From Christensenella sp. UBA4263 (GTDB lineage Bacteria > Bacillota > Clostridia > Christensenellales > Aristaeellaceae), in NCBI GenBank assembly GCA_002395225.1, contig DGWH01000075.1, forward strand, positions 1-47,145: a stretch of 47,145 nucleotides of DNA, written 5' to 3'. Made by a program: the position numbers and the translations under genes. Of the stretch, positions 30,236-38,300 are shown piece after piece. Every line of letters begins with the position of its first letter. The first letter of the stretch is position 1. The notes under the pieces were generated by a model. It made no database searches and was not told the origin of the DNA. It saw only the letters and a program-made list of their open reading frames with translations.

Positions 30236-30311
30236 TGGAGCGGTAGACGAGATTCGGACTCGCGACATCCACCTTGGCAAGGTGGCACTCTACCAGCTGA
30301 GCTACTACCGC
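30236..30311 (-). tRNA. tRNA-Gly (GCC)
   Basis: Acceptor GCGGTAG/CTACCGC, anticodon loop TTGCCAA, T-loop AGTCCGAAT, encoded CCA. The gap to tRNA-Cys is 2 nt. Confidence 0.95.
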
Positions 30312-30316
30312 AAATA

Positions 30317-30392
30317 TGGTGCCCAAGGGCGGAATCGAACCACCGACACGGAGATTTTCAGTCTCCTGCTCTACCGACTGAGCTACCTGGGC
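30317..30392 (-). tRNA. tRNA-Phe (GAA)
   Basis: Acceptor GCCCAGG with CCTTGGGC, anticodon loop CTGAAAA, T-loop GTTCGATTC, encoded CCA. Confidence 0.95.
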
Positions 30393-30397
30393 AAAGG

Positions 30398-30471
30398 CGA
30401 CGCGGAAGGGGCTCGAACCCTCGACCTCCAGCGTGACAGGCTGGCATTCTAACCAACTGAACTACCGCGCC
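30398..30471 (-). tRNA. tRNA-Asp (GTC)
   Basis: Acceptor GGCGCGG/CCGCGTC, anticodon loop CTGTCAC, T-loop GTTCGAGCC. CCA is not encoded (G then CCT follows). Confidence 0.95.
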
Positions 30472-30476
30472 ATATA

Positions 30477-30552
30477 TGGTGGGAACAACAGGGCTCGAAC
30501 CTGTGACCCTCTGCTTGTAAGGCAGATGCTCTCCCAGCTGAGCTATGCTCCC
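30477..30552 (-). tRNA. tRNA-Val (TAC)
   Basis: Acceptor GGGAGCA with TGTTCCC, anticodon loop CTTACAA, T-loop GTTCGAGCC, encoded CCA. First tRNA behind the promoter at 30595-30623. Confidence 0.95.
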
Positions 30553-30594
30553 GTTCGCCTTAAAACGTTTCCGTCTCTCGCGGCGACGTGTGTT

Positions 30595-30623
30595 ATGATA
30601 CACCAGTTCCCTGCTTTTGTCAA
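30595..30623 (-). promoter_or_regulatory. Promoter of the tRNA operon
   Basis: Minus strand: TTGACA (30623-30618), 17-nt spacer, TATCAT (30600-30595), 43 nt before tRNA-Val. Confidence 0.88.
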
Positions 30624-30735
30624 CAACTTTTTTTGAAATCTTTTCCATTTTCGAAAGTTGGGAGTATTGCGATAACACTTTGAGTAATTCCTGTGAATAT
30701 TGTACAGTTTTCGTCGATCCGGAACGGACATGGAG

Positions 30736-30764
30736 CAAAAAACCAGCCTGTCAGGACAGGCTGG
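30736..30764 (-). terminator. Terminator of the small membrane protein gene
   Basis: Minus strand: CCAGCCTGTC-CT-GACAGGCTGG then TTTTTTG. A near-perfect 10-bp stem about 95 nt after the stop at 30859. Confidence 0.9.
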
Positions 30765-30858
30765 TCATTATTTATGTTATCCGGCTTGATTCCGGGCAAC
30801 CATTCGGCAGGTTGTTCATCGCAGAGGATCTGTGTCTGCAACCGCTTCTCAGAACAGT

Positions 30859-31185
30859 TCAGTCAGCTGAGAAGAGAGATGCCTCTCCGTTTTCACCCGC
30901 GGACTCTTCAGACAGCGCCATCGCGCCCATCTCTTCCTCACTCATCCCGTCCGGGTCATAAGAAGCCGAGCTGCTGTTCCCATTTCCGGAAGCCGCACCT
31001 GCGAAATTGAAAATCATGCTGCTTGCAGTCGAAACATTGTTGCCGGTACCTGCAGATGTTTCGTTCACAGAACCTGCACTTTCTGACCCAGGATTAGATC
31101 GCCCCAGTTTGGTGACAATCAGAGTCACATCCAGCACAAGGCAAATGATCAGTACTGCAAGCAGCACCTTCACCCCGCTGTTCAT
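30859..31185 (-). CDS. Small membrane-anchored Ser/Gly/Asn-rich protein
   Basis: 108 residues from ATG 31185. A single N-terminal hydrophobic helix (VKVLLAVLIICLVLDVTLIV) acts as signal anchor. It is followed by a low-complexity Ser/Gly/Asn/Ala tail and a Glu-rich C-terminus (MSEEEMGAMALSEESAGENGE). No cleavage site or lipobox. The RBS AAGGA is 11 nt upstream; a TTG start at 31191 is 5 nt from it. Sits behind hpf in the same direction with its own terminator. No family recognised. Confidence 0.7.
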   Translation of the reverse strand: MNSGVKVLLAVLIICLVLDVTLIVTKLGRSNPGSESAGSVNETSAGTGNNVSTASSMIFNFAGAASGNGNSSSASYDPDGMSEEEMGAMALSEESAGENGEASLFSAD

Positions 31186-31220
31186 CGGCAATCACATCCT
31201 TTCCTAAAGCCTGTATTCCA

Positions 31221-31769
31221 TTAAAGATCTTCGAGTTCGATCAGGCCGCATCCGCCGTCTTTCCGGCGATAAACCGTTGCGACCTTGCCGGATTCAATAT
31301 TATTAAACATGAAGAACGAATGTCCCAGAAGATTCATCTCAAGGATGGCATCCTCCACATTCATCGGCTTCGACGCATACCGTTTCACGCGAACAACGCT
31401 CTCGTTCTCCTCCTCGTCCGGTTCGGCAGCGACCGGCTCCTCATCGAGTTCCGGTTTCCGTCTGAGATCGCGTCCGAGTTTCGTCCGAAGCTTCTTCATC
31501 TGACGTTCAAGAACATCAATTCCCTTATCCAGTGCCGGAAGAGAAATTTCACGTTCCTGATTTTCCGTACGAAGAATATGCCCGTAGTACGGCATCGTCA
31601 TCTCAACCTTGAACATATTCTTCTGTTCCTGAATACGTACAGTGATGACAGTCGCTTCCGGTGCTTCCTCGCGGAAATAAGAGTCAAGTCTCTGGTGCGT
31701 CCGACGTTCCATCGTCTCGAGCACCTGCGCGGGTACATGGGCTGCCTTAGTGTTAAAACGTACGATCAT
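31221..31769 (-). CDS. hpf: Ribosome hibernation promoting factor, long form
   Basis: 182 residues. The N-terminal ~100 residues are the S30AE/YfiA domain that occupies the A/P sites of idle ribosomes (LDSYFREEAPEATVITVRIQEQ..., RTENQEREISLPALDKGIDVLERQMKKLR). An acidic linker (EEPVAAEPDEEEN) leads to the C-terminal dimerisation domain (VKRYASKPMNVEDAILEMNLLGHSFFMFNN...VYRRKDGGCGLIE). The long form pairs two 70S ribosomes into 100S dimers in stationary phase. Usual family length. AAAGGAGG lies before the ATG; the promoter at 31836-31864 and a leader hairpin precede it. Confidence 0.96.
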   Translation of the reverse strand: MIVRFNTKAAHVPAQVLETMERRTHQRLDSYFREEAPEATVITVRIQEQKNMFKVEMTMPYYGHILRTENQEREISLPALDKGIDVLERQMKKLRTKLGRDLRRKPELDEEPVAAEPDEEENESVVRVKRYASKPMNVEDAILEMNLLGHSFFMFNNIESGKVATVYRRKDGGCGLIELEDL

Positions 31770-31800
31770 ACCGTAGGCCTCCTTTATTGGAATGCCACAA

Positions 31801-31864
31801 AGTGAAAGTTCCCGCTTTCACTTTCTGTTACCTGAATTATAGTCGATCCGTTCTGATTGTGCAA
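31801..31864 (-). promoter_or_regulatory. hpf promoter with leader hairpin
   Basis: Minus strand: TTGCAC (31864-31859), 17-nt spacer, TATAAT (31841-31836). The leader then folds AGTGAAAG-CGGGAA-CTTTCACT (31822-31801), an 8-bp stem just upstream of the RBS that could affect translation. Confidence 0.8.
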
Positions 31865-31891
31865 CCGAAATCGTATGATATTTATATTTTT

Positions 31892-32485
31892 TCAACAAAC
31901 GTTCGCCCTTGAAAACAGACGTTTATAGACAGGAATCATGTCCGGTTCTGTGCAGTATTGATCAATTCTGTTAAGTTCCAGCCAGCGCACCCCGCTGTTT
32001 TCCTCCGGTGCCACGCGGAGCTTTTCGGTTTCATCCGCTTCAAACAGGAAGGAAACATTCAGATGCAGATGACTGCCGACGGTTTTTCCTTTTTTCACAT
32101 GTGCCCAGACCGGCAGAATCTCAACCGACGCAATTCCGCTGCCGATTTTCCTGAGGTCCCTGACCCCGGTTTCCTCTGTCGCTTCCCGTCTTGCCACGCT
32201 TTCAAAATCCGGATCACCATCACAGTGCCCGCCTGTCCAGGACCAGCTCCTGTAGATATTGTGCCAGATCATGAGTGTTTTCGTTCTTTCCGGGTTCAGG
32301 ATAATGGATGAAGCGGTCATATGTGCGCAGGCACATTCCCTGAAAAGCAGCCTGTCCCCTTCTTTTTCCGCAAGCTCCAGAATCATCTGCTTTTCCGTTT
32401 TTTCGCGCTCGTCCCTCGGCCGATATTCCGCGATCTGTCGGACCCAGTTTTGCATATTGTTCGTGTTTTTCCTTTCCAGAGCCAT
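31892..32485 (-). CDS. NUDIX hydrolase
   Basis: 197 residues. The Nudix box GDPDFESVARREATEETGV is complete (Gx5Ex7REx2EExG variant) and binds Mg for pyrophosphate cleavage. N-terminal helices and the core strands MIWHNIYRSWSWTGGHCDGD surround it. It hydrolyses a nucleoside diphosphate derivative; the substrate cannot be read from the box. The first ATG (32485) lies only about 6 nt from the predicted transcript start; an internal ATG at 32455 has AAAGGA 14 nt upstream. Confidence 0.92.
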   Translation of the reverse strand: MALERKNTNNMQNWVRQIAEYRPRDEREKTEKQMILELAEKEGDRLLFRECACAHMTASSIILNPERTKTLMIWHNIYRSWSWTGGHCDGDPDFESVARREATEETGVRDLRKIGSGIASVEILPVWAHVKKGKTVGSHLHLNVSFLFEADETEKLRVAPEENSGVRWLELNRIDQYCTEPDMIPVYKRLFSRANVC

Positions 32486-32497
32486 TTCCGTCCCCGT

Positions 32498-32525
32498 ATT
32501 ATAGCGCCATGGAACCTTTTTTCAA
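32498..32525 (-). promoter_or_regulatory. Promoter of the NUDIX gene
   Basis: Minus strand: TTGAAA (32525-32520), 16-nt spacer, TATAAT (32503-32498). Confidence 0.7.
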
Positions 32526-32572
32526 AGATCCTGCGTGAAATGTTTTCCCCCTGAATTCCCGGGTCACAACAG

Positions 32573-32600
32573 TGCGCGGCTGCCGCAGGGCAGCCGCGCA
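32573..32600 (-). terminator. Strong GC hairpin after the PadR operon
   Basis: TGCGCGGCTGCC-GCAG-GGCAGCCGCGCA: a perfect 12-bp stem with a 4-nt loop directly after the stop at 32605. No T-tract follows, so it may act as an RNA 3' stabiliser or as a weak terminator. Confidence 0.6.
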
Positions 32601-32604
32601 GCGG

Positions 32605-32835
32605 TCACGTTCTCAGCAGGTAATCCCGCTCAAGTCTGGGGCGGTGTCCTGTCAGGAGCGCGATTAATGCGATGATCACGCTGGCACCCGGAGCCATCAG
32701 CGCAACGATAATGAGGACCGCCAACGGGAGGTCTGCCACTTTCTCCGACGGGGAGGTAACCAGCACCCGATAGGAAAGGACGTTCTGAAAAGCCTTGCGG
32801 AAATTCTGCATGATCTGCTGAACGTTAAGATTCAC
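32605..32835 (-). CDS. Small membrane protein, DUF4342-like
   Basis: 76 residues from GTG 32835 (GGGAGG upstream). An amphipathic N-terminal helix (IMQNFRKAFQNVLSYRVLV) is followed by SEKVADLPLAVLIIVALMAPGASVIIALIALLTG, a hydrophobic hairpin, and an Arg-rich tail. This resembles DUF4342 proteins that accompany PadR and DUF4097 genes in Clostridia. The start overlaps the upstream stop region. Role unknown, probably envelope stress. Confidence 0.65.
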   Translation of the reverse strand: MNLNVQQIMQNFRKAFQNVLSYRVLVTSPSEKVADLPLAVLIIVALMAPGASVIIALIALLTGHRPRLERDYLLRT

Positions 32836-32836
32836 T

Positions 32837-33037
32837 TTACAGTTCCCCTCCCTTTTCAAAATTGACCTGCATGCCCGTGGCAACGACGGCCAGCACGGCG
32901 AGAATCGCCAGTTTCAGACTGCTCAGGGCAAGAAGCACGGCTGCCCAGACCGGCAGCTTCACCATGGTTCTGCCGTTTCCGGTCAAAAGAATTCTGCTGC
33001 GAAAAATCAGACCGGCATATTGTCTCAATGCATTCAT
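32837..33037 (-). CDS. Small single-span membrane protein
   Basis: 66 residues; GGAG 5 nt before ATG. A basic N-terminus (LRQYAGLIFRSRILLTGNGRT) is followed by a hydrophobic stretch (VWAAVLLALSSLKLAILAVLAVVATGM). It lies between the DUF4097 protein and the DUF4342-like protein, with short gaps on both sides, so it is part of the PadR operon. Unrecognised. Confidence 0.65.
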   Translation of the reverse strand: MNALRQYAGLIFRSRILLTGNGRTMVKLPVWAAVLLALSSLKLAILAVLAVVATGMQVNFEKGGEL

Positions 33038-33053
33038 TGTCTCTCCGTTCCTC

Positions 33054-34751
33054 TCACATTCCCCAGCCGGAGATCAGCAGCCGTCCGCTCATGGAATCAA
33101 AGCGGATCGGAAGTTCACAGGTCCCATAGGCATTTTTCCCGAATTCATTGCTGACCTGACGGCTGAGACCGGCCATGTTCACCTTAAAGCCGCGGATATC
33201 CGACGGCAGAACGATTTTCAGTGACCCGGATACCGAGCTGGCTTTGATTCTTTCCGTATCGGGATTCTGGCACTCGATCACCGCATTGCCAGACACGCTC
33301 TCAAGGGAATACGACTTTGCGCCCCCCTCCAGCTGAATTTTCCCCGTGACCGTGTTGCAGCTGATCTCATTCGCATTTCCGGCAAAGCGGATGTTCCCGG
33401 AAACATTGGTCAGGGAAACTTTCTCTGTCTCCGCGTTCACCTCAACGGTTCCTGAAACGGAGTTCAGCTGAATGTTCCCGGCCACGCACCCGTGTGCGGG
33501 ATTGATCCGGATTTTCCCCGATGTGTTGCCGGCACGGACTTCCTCTGCCAGCACATTGTCAAGGACAATATCCCCTGAGGTTGCATTCAGGTTATAGCTG
33601 ACCATTCGTCTGACCGGCATCCGGACCGTCAGCTTTCCGCCGTCTTTCTGGAACAGGGAGAAAAACGTCTTGAACAGATCCGGATTCTGCCGGCTGACTT
33701 TCAGCACCCCGTCCTTCAGGGTCACCGACGGCTGAACAGCCTTGTCCTTTCCGCCGTCCCATTCGGTCTCAATCACCCAGGAATCCGACGGCACGATTTC
33801 AATATCATCCGCCTCCAGGTTGATTTCAATCCGGTTCACCAGCTCCGCATCAAAGCGGTTGACGACGACGGTATCCTCCGGTGCATCCTCCAGATGAATG
33901 CCCTCTTTCTCCGTCTCCGGTTTGGTTTCCGCATCGACCTCTTCCATGATCCGGTCGACCTCGGCATCAAGGGCGCTCTGATCCACCTCATGCGGATTCC
34001 CGGCAGCGCTCTCCGTCTCAGGCGCCGGTTCCGCACCCCGGTCCTCTGCGGTGCTTGCCTCAGGCATCTGCTCCGCGCCCTTGTCCGCTTCGGCACCTGC
34101 CTCAGGCTCCGTCGCAGCCGGTTCCGCCTCCGTTTCAGCCGCCGTGCTCTTCGCCTCTTTCCTGGCTCTCAGCATCTCCGCCTGCATCTCCATCTCATAG
34201 GCTTTCCGTCTCAGCTGCCTTGCGCCCTCCTGGTCATCTGCCGCCTGGCGGATCTCCGCCTGAATCCGGATTTCCTTTGCACGGGCCAGAAGTTCCTCCT
34301 CTGTCAGTTCCCGTCTGCCGGTTGCCTCCTGGATATTCTTGGAGATCTTTTCAAAGGTCTCACCGGCTACCCGGCCAACCTCAACCGCGCCTTTTCCGAC
34401 CGCTTTCCCGAAGCCGCTGAACATCTTGCCGGTCGCCTCATCCGCCTGCTGGGCCCACTTGCCGATGGCATCAAATGCCTTGGATACCGCATCCGCAAAA
34501 TCAGGCTCTGCCGGATTCTTCTTATCCTCTGTCTCTGTTTTTTTGTTCATCTCCGCCAGGGTTGCACGGACATCCTCAAGAGAGGAGGCGACTTCATTAA
34601 ACGCCTCTTCCTCGCTTTTCCCGGCTGCCAGCGCATCCTCATACCTGGCCGCTGCATTGGCCATCAGTTCATCCCGGATAGCAAGATTATCCGCCGTCAT
34701 TTTCATGTCAGAGAAGATTTCATCAATCATGCCGCGAAGCTTTTTATTCAT
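33054..34751 (-). CDS. DUF4097 beta-strand repeat protein with N-terminal helical domain
   Basis: 565 residues. Residues 1-70 resemble the HAAS helical domain (YEDALAAGKSEEEAFNEVASSLEDV). Residues 70-205 are a Lys/Glu-rich helical stretch, 205-290 an Ala/Glu/Pro low-complexity linker, and 310-565 the DUF4097 right-handed beta-repeat (NATSGDIVLDNV, NTSGKIRI, SVSGTVEV, VSGNIRF, SVSGSLKI). No signal peptide or membrane helix is seen, unlike some relatives. The ATG overlaps the padR stop (ATGA). Such proteins are thought to act as envelope-linked scaffolds controlled by PadR. Confidence 0.9.
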   Translation of the reverse strand: MNKKLRGMIDEIFSDMKMTADNLAIRDELMANAAARYEDALAAGKSEEEAFNEVASSLEDVRATLAEMNKKTETEDKKNPAEPDFADAVSKAFDAIGKWAQQADEATGKMFSGFGKAVGKGAVEVGRVAGETFEKISKNIQEATGRRELTEEELLARAKEIRIQAEIRQAADDQEGARQLRRKAYEMEMQAEMLRARKEAKSTAAETEAEPAATEPEAGAEADKGAEQMPEASTAEDRGAEPAPETESAAGNPHEVDQSALDAEVDRIMEEVDAETKPETEKEGIHLEDAPEDTVVVNRFDAELVNRIEINLEADDIEIVPSDSWVIETEWDGGKDKAVQPSVTLKDGVLKVSRQNPDLFKTFFSLFQKDGGKLTVRMPVRRMVSYNLNATSGDIVLDNVLAEEVRAGNTSGKIRINPAHGCVAGNIQLNSVSGTVEVNAETEKVSLTNVSGNIRFAGNANEISCNTVTGKIQLEGGAKSYSLESVSGNAVIECQNPDTERIKASSVSGSLKIVLPSDIRGFKVNMAGLSRQVSNEFGKNAYGTCELPIRFDSMSGRLLISGWGM

Positions 34752-35086
34752 ACCGCTTCCTCCTTACTGAAGATCTTGTCAATCAATGCATTGTATTTCT
34801 TTATATCCCGAATATTCTCATGCAGAAGCTGCCTTCCATTCTCTGTCAGGTGATAGTACCTGCGGCGGGCGCCCTCCTGTTCATTTCCCCAGTAGGATTC
34901 AATCATCCCCAGTGATTCCAGGCGCCTGAATGTGCTGTACAGCGTTCCTTCCTTCATTTCCAGTGTTCCCTCGGTTTTTTCAGCAATCTTTCTGCTGATG
35001 GAATAACCGTAACCATCCTCATCATCCAGCTGGCTCAGAATGATGGTATCCACATATCCCCGAAGGATATCCGATGGATTCAGCAC
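34748..35086 (-). CDS. PadR family transcriptional regulator
   Basis: 112 residues. PadR winged helix: ILRGYVDTIILSQLDDEDGYGYSISRKIAEKT, EGTLYSTFRRLESLGMIESYWGNEQEGARRRYYHLTENGR, then a short C-terminal dimer helix. Represses its own operon by binding an ATAC-type palindrome; one lies at 35261-35285. Effector unknown, often envelope-active compounds. Confidence 0.94.
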   Translation of the reverse strand: MLNPSDILRGYVDTIILSQLDDEDGYGYSISRKIAEKTEGTLEMKEGTLYSTFRRLESLGMIESYWGNEQEGARRRYYHLTENGRQLLHENIRDIKKYNALIDKIFSKEEAV

Positions 35087-35249
35087 GAAACCACCACCTC
35101 CTCATTTTGGTCATCTGCCGGAACGGCCTGGCCTGAGCTCCGGCTGTCACTGCCGCCCGGGCAGCACATCCCGTGTCTCCTGCCGGGACACATTCGTTTC
35201 CCCCGGCTCTGACAAGCCGCCGTGTTCCGGAACCGTTCCTGTGCGATAC

Positions 35250-35285
35250 ACTATATCACCATATACCTCGCCTGTCAAGGTATAT
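35250..35285 (-). promoter_or_regulatory. padR promoter with overlapping PadR-type operator
   Basis: Minus strand: TTGACA (35278-35273), 17-nt spacer, TATAGT (35255-35250). The inverted repeat ATATACC-N11-GGTATAT (35261-35285) covers the -35 and spacer, as expected for PadR autorepression. The long leader from here to 35086 shows no further element. Confidence 0.8.
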
Positions 35286-35355
35286 TTTTAGATAAAGTAT
35301 TTTTACTGACAAATTACATCGTCACGCATTTTCAGGCCCGGCAATTTCCCGGACA

Positions 35356-35388
35356 GAAAAAGACCGGATGCCTTTGCATCCGGTCTTT
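35356..35388 (-). terminator. Terminator of the giant surface protein gene
   Basis: Minus strand: AAAGACCGGATGC-AAAG-GCATCCGGTCTTT then TTCTG. A 13-bp stem directly after the stop at 35391; it could work in both directions. Confidence 0.9.
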
Positions 35389-35390
35389 GA

Positions 35391-38300
35391 TCAGTGTCCT
35401 TTGTCCGGACGCTTCTTCTGCCGGTTTCCTCTCACGACAACGACAAGGACTATCCCGCAGGACAAAAGTGCCAGACAGCTCCAGAGGACCCGGTTTTCCT
35501 CATCGCCCGTTTCCGGGATCTGATGGTTCGTAATGGTTCCTCCGTTATAGCACCGGTCGGTCACCTCTGCATGTTCACCCACATTTGAATAGGTCGCATA
35601 ATAGCCGGCCGGCACGTTCTCGATGACGTAATACTCCGGTTTTTCAACAAACCACCTCCGGTACTCCCAGTGATGATCATCCAGCTTTCGGGGATTCGGG
35701 AATCTGAGGTCCGCCGCCGTTCCATCCGGATTGTATACCGTATAGCTCAGTTCCGTTCCCGGCTTCCCGTCCCATACTTTCGTAAAGGTAAACGGATTCT
35801 CATAATCGCTGATCCACTGTGCAACAAACAGATGATCTCCCACTACCGTATACTGTTCACCCGGATTGTATCGGGAGCCCTTCCAGTAATCAAACTTGTA
35901 TTCTGTTCTTTCCGCCGCATCATGAATGGTAATGACCGATCCATAGGGATATTTTCGGCTGACAGGCACTTTCCCGCCCTCGATCACGCCGCCATTCGGA
36001 TCGTACGTAATGGTGTAGAGCCGCTGCTTTGAACGGTTGGTAAAGGTGACATATTCGTGCTCTGTCACCTCCCCGTTTTCAATCATCCCCCAGCTGAGAA
36101 GCAGCTCGTCGGAAACGATCTCCCGGTATGCCAGAATGACAATCTTCTTTTCACTCTGGTCATACGTTATATTCGCATTGTTTCCCGGAATTTCGCTTAT
36201 GGAATACAGGTAAAGTCCCTCACTCTCAAACGGAATAACAAACGCACCTGTTCCTTCATTCCGGATGGTGATTTCATCTCCAGCCGCCGGCATGGGAATA
36301 CGCGTCGACGCATCTTCTCCAATATACTCAAGTCCTGTAATTTTGAATCGGAAGGTTTCATCCTCATCCCCCGGGATCAGACCGCCGGTCATGTTTTTTT
36401 CTACCGGAATGACCACTTCTCCCTTTTCGTGTTTTCTGTTTTCAAGATAGAAATGTTCATCCAGCTCCTCACCGTCCATATAACTGCTTGCCGCATATCC
36501 ATCCGGGACATCTTCCACAACCCTGTACGCAATTCCATTTCCTTCCTCATCCAGTACAGGAAGATCTTTGAACACATACTTCCATTGATTCTCCCTGTTC
36601 AGATAGACACTTCCCCGGAGGTAATCTCCTGCATACAGATACACCGCCAGAGAGGACGGGAGATCCGTTTCCGGAAACCATTTCTTTTCAACGGTCAGCT
36701 GTTTTCTCGCAGAGAAAATGTTGAATACATTACACGTCCACGTACGGCTCTGCTCCTCATAGACCGGAACGGAATACTTCACCGTGTAGTCCTCAGGCTG
36801 TTCCTCAACCACAAAATACCTCAGTTCTTCCCCCTCTTCATCATATCTGGGGAGGCCCGAAACATGCCATTGCGCCTGGTCCGAAGAGAGTTCCATCACC
36901 TCCGTTACCCGTTCAAGCCGGCTGTTCATCACCACAATCCGGATGGATTTCGGTCTCACGCCAAAGGCATTTTCCTCATCATTCCAGATTTTGACGCCGC
37001 TGACATTCACGCGTTCCTCCGGCGGAATCCACGTATTTTTCAGATGGTACGTGAGGATATTCCCGCTCCGATTGAATCGGATGCTTGTCCGGTACCCGGA
37101 AACTGTCTCCTCCTCGACGTCGTACCTGTACTGGCGTCCCGCGTCATCCAGATTCGGCAGTCCGGCTTCTTCATCCGGTGTGCTCTCACGTCTCCAGGTG
37201 TCATTTGTCAGGTCAAACGGGATGCGTTCCCTCTTCCCGTCCGCGCCTGTCCGGATGATGCTGACCCCAAGCTTTTCCGGCCGGACCGCTTCATTGTCCC
37301 CGATCCATTCTTTCTCAACAATCACCCTGAGGTTCTCAACCGGCCAGTTCGTTACCGTAAAGGTGTACACCGGCTGTCCATCCTCATACGAAAGCACCGG
37401 GCCTGAATAACCAGGCTTGAAGCGCCGGTCCCCGACCATCTGATCCTCTTCATAAACCATCAGCTGACTGATATCAAGGCCTTTCAGAGAACTGTCTGAC
37501 AGGGAAATCTCTGCTTGATAACGGTTGTCCGCCTTCAGTTCAAAGGTTTTGAGATCTTCCCGGCTTCCCGCTTCTCTTAACGAGACATTTGCCGCGGTAT
37601 CCGCAGGTACTTCACTCTTCCAGACCTTTCTGATCCGGACGATGGGCGTCGTATCTCCAATCCAGTAATTGAGCAGCGTCAGTCCGTTACTGATCCGGTG
37701 ATATTTGTTCCAGTACTCATAGTCCTCCGGGAACTCCTCCGCAACCGTGTAACTGCTCTCCGGTCCCTTATCCGTGGTCATAAATGCCCACGGCCAGGCA
37801 TTGCTCTCCCCAAAATCGCTCTTCCTCAGTGTAACCGGGGACCCCTGAATCTCCTCCGTTCCATTGTAGATATGAATTTTGAGAGTTTCCGGTCTTGTAT
37901 CTGCAGAATCATTGATCCAGTACTTGATTCCTGCCACAATCCGGCGGCGCTCCGGTGTCGGGGTTGGCGTGGGCGTCACCTTCGGCGTCGGGGTCGGCGT
38001 TACCTCTGACGACGATGTCGGCGTGGGCGTCACCTTCGGTGTCGGTGTCGGGGTTGACGGACCGGAACTGGGCGTAAGAGACGGTCTGACCGTCGGCACC
38101 GGCGGCGTCAATGACGGAACAACGGAGGGCACCGGCGGAGTGGGCGGTCCAGGCGGTTCCGGCGTCGGTGTCTCATCCGGACCGACATGGGTCTTGAAAT
38201 TAAAGACATTTGACGTCAGTTCCCAGTCCTTATCCAGAATCGGAATACAGATGGCTTTTCCGGGAACGCTGACATATCCGCCCGGCAGGCTGATTGAAAT

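Noticed and set aside
30198..30738. Open frames on both strands across the tRNA cluster
   Set aside because: They run through five well-formed tRNA genes and cannot be real proteins.
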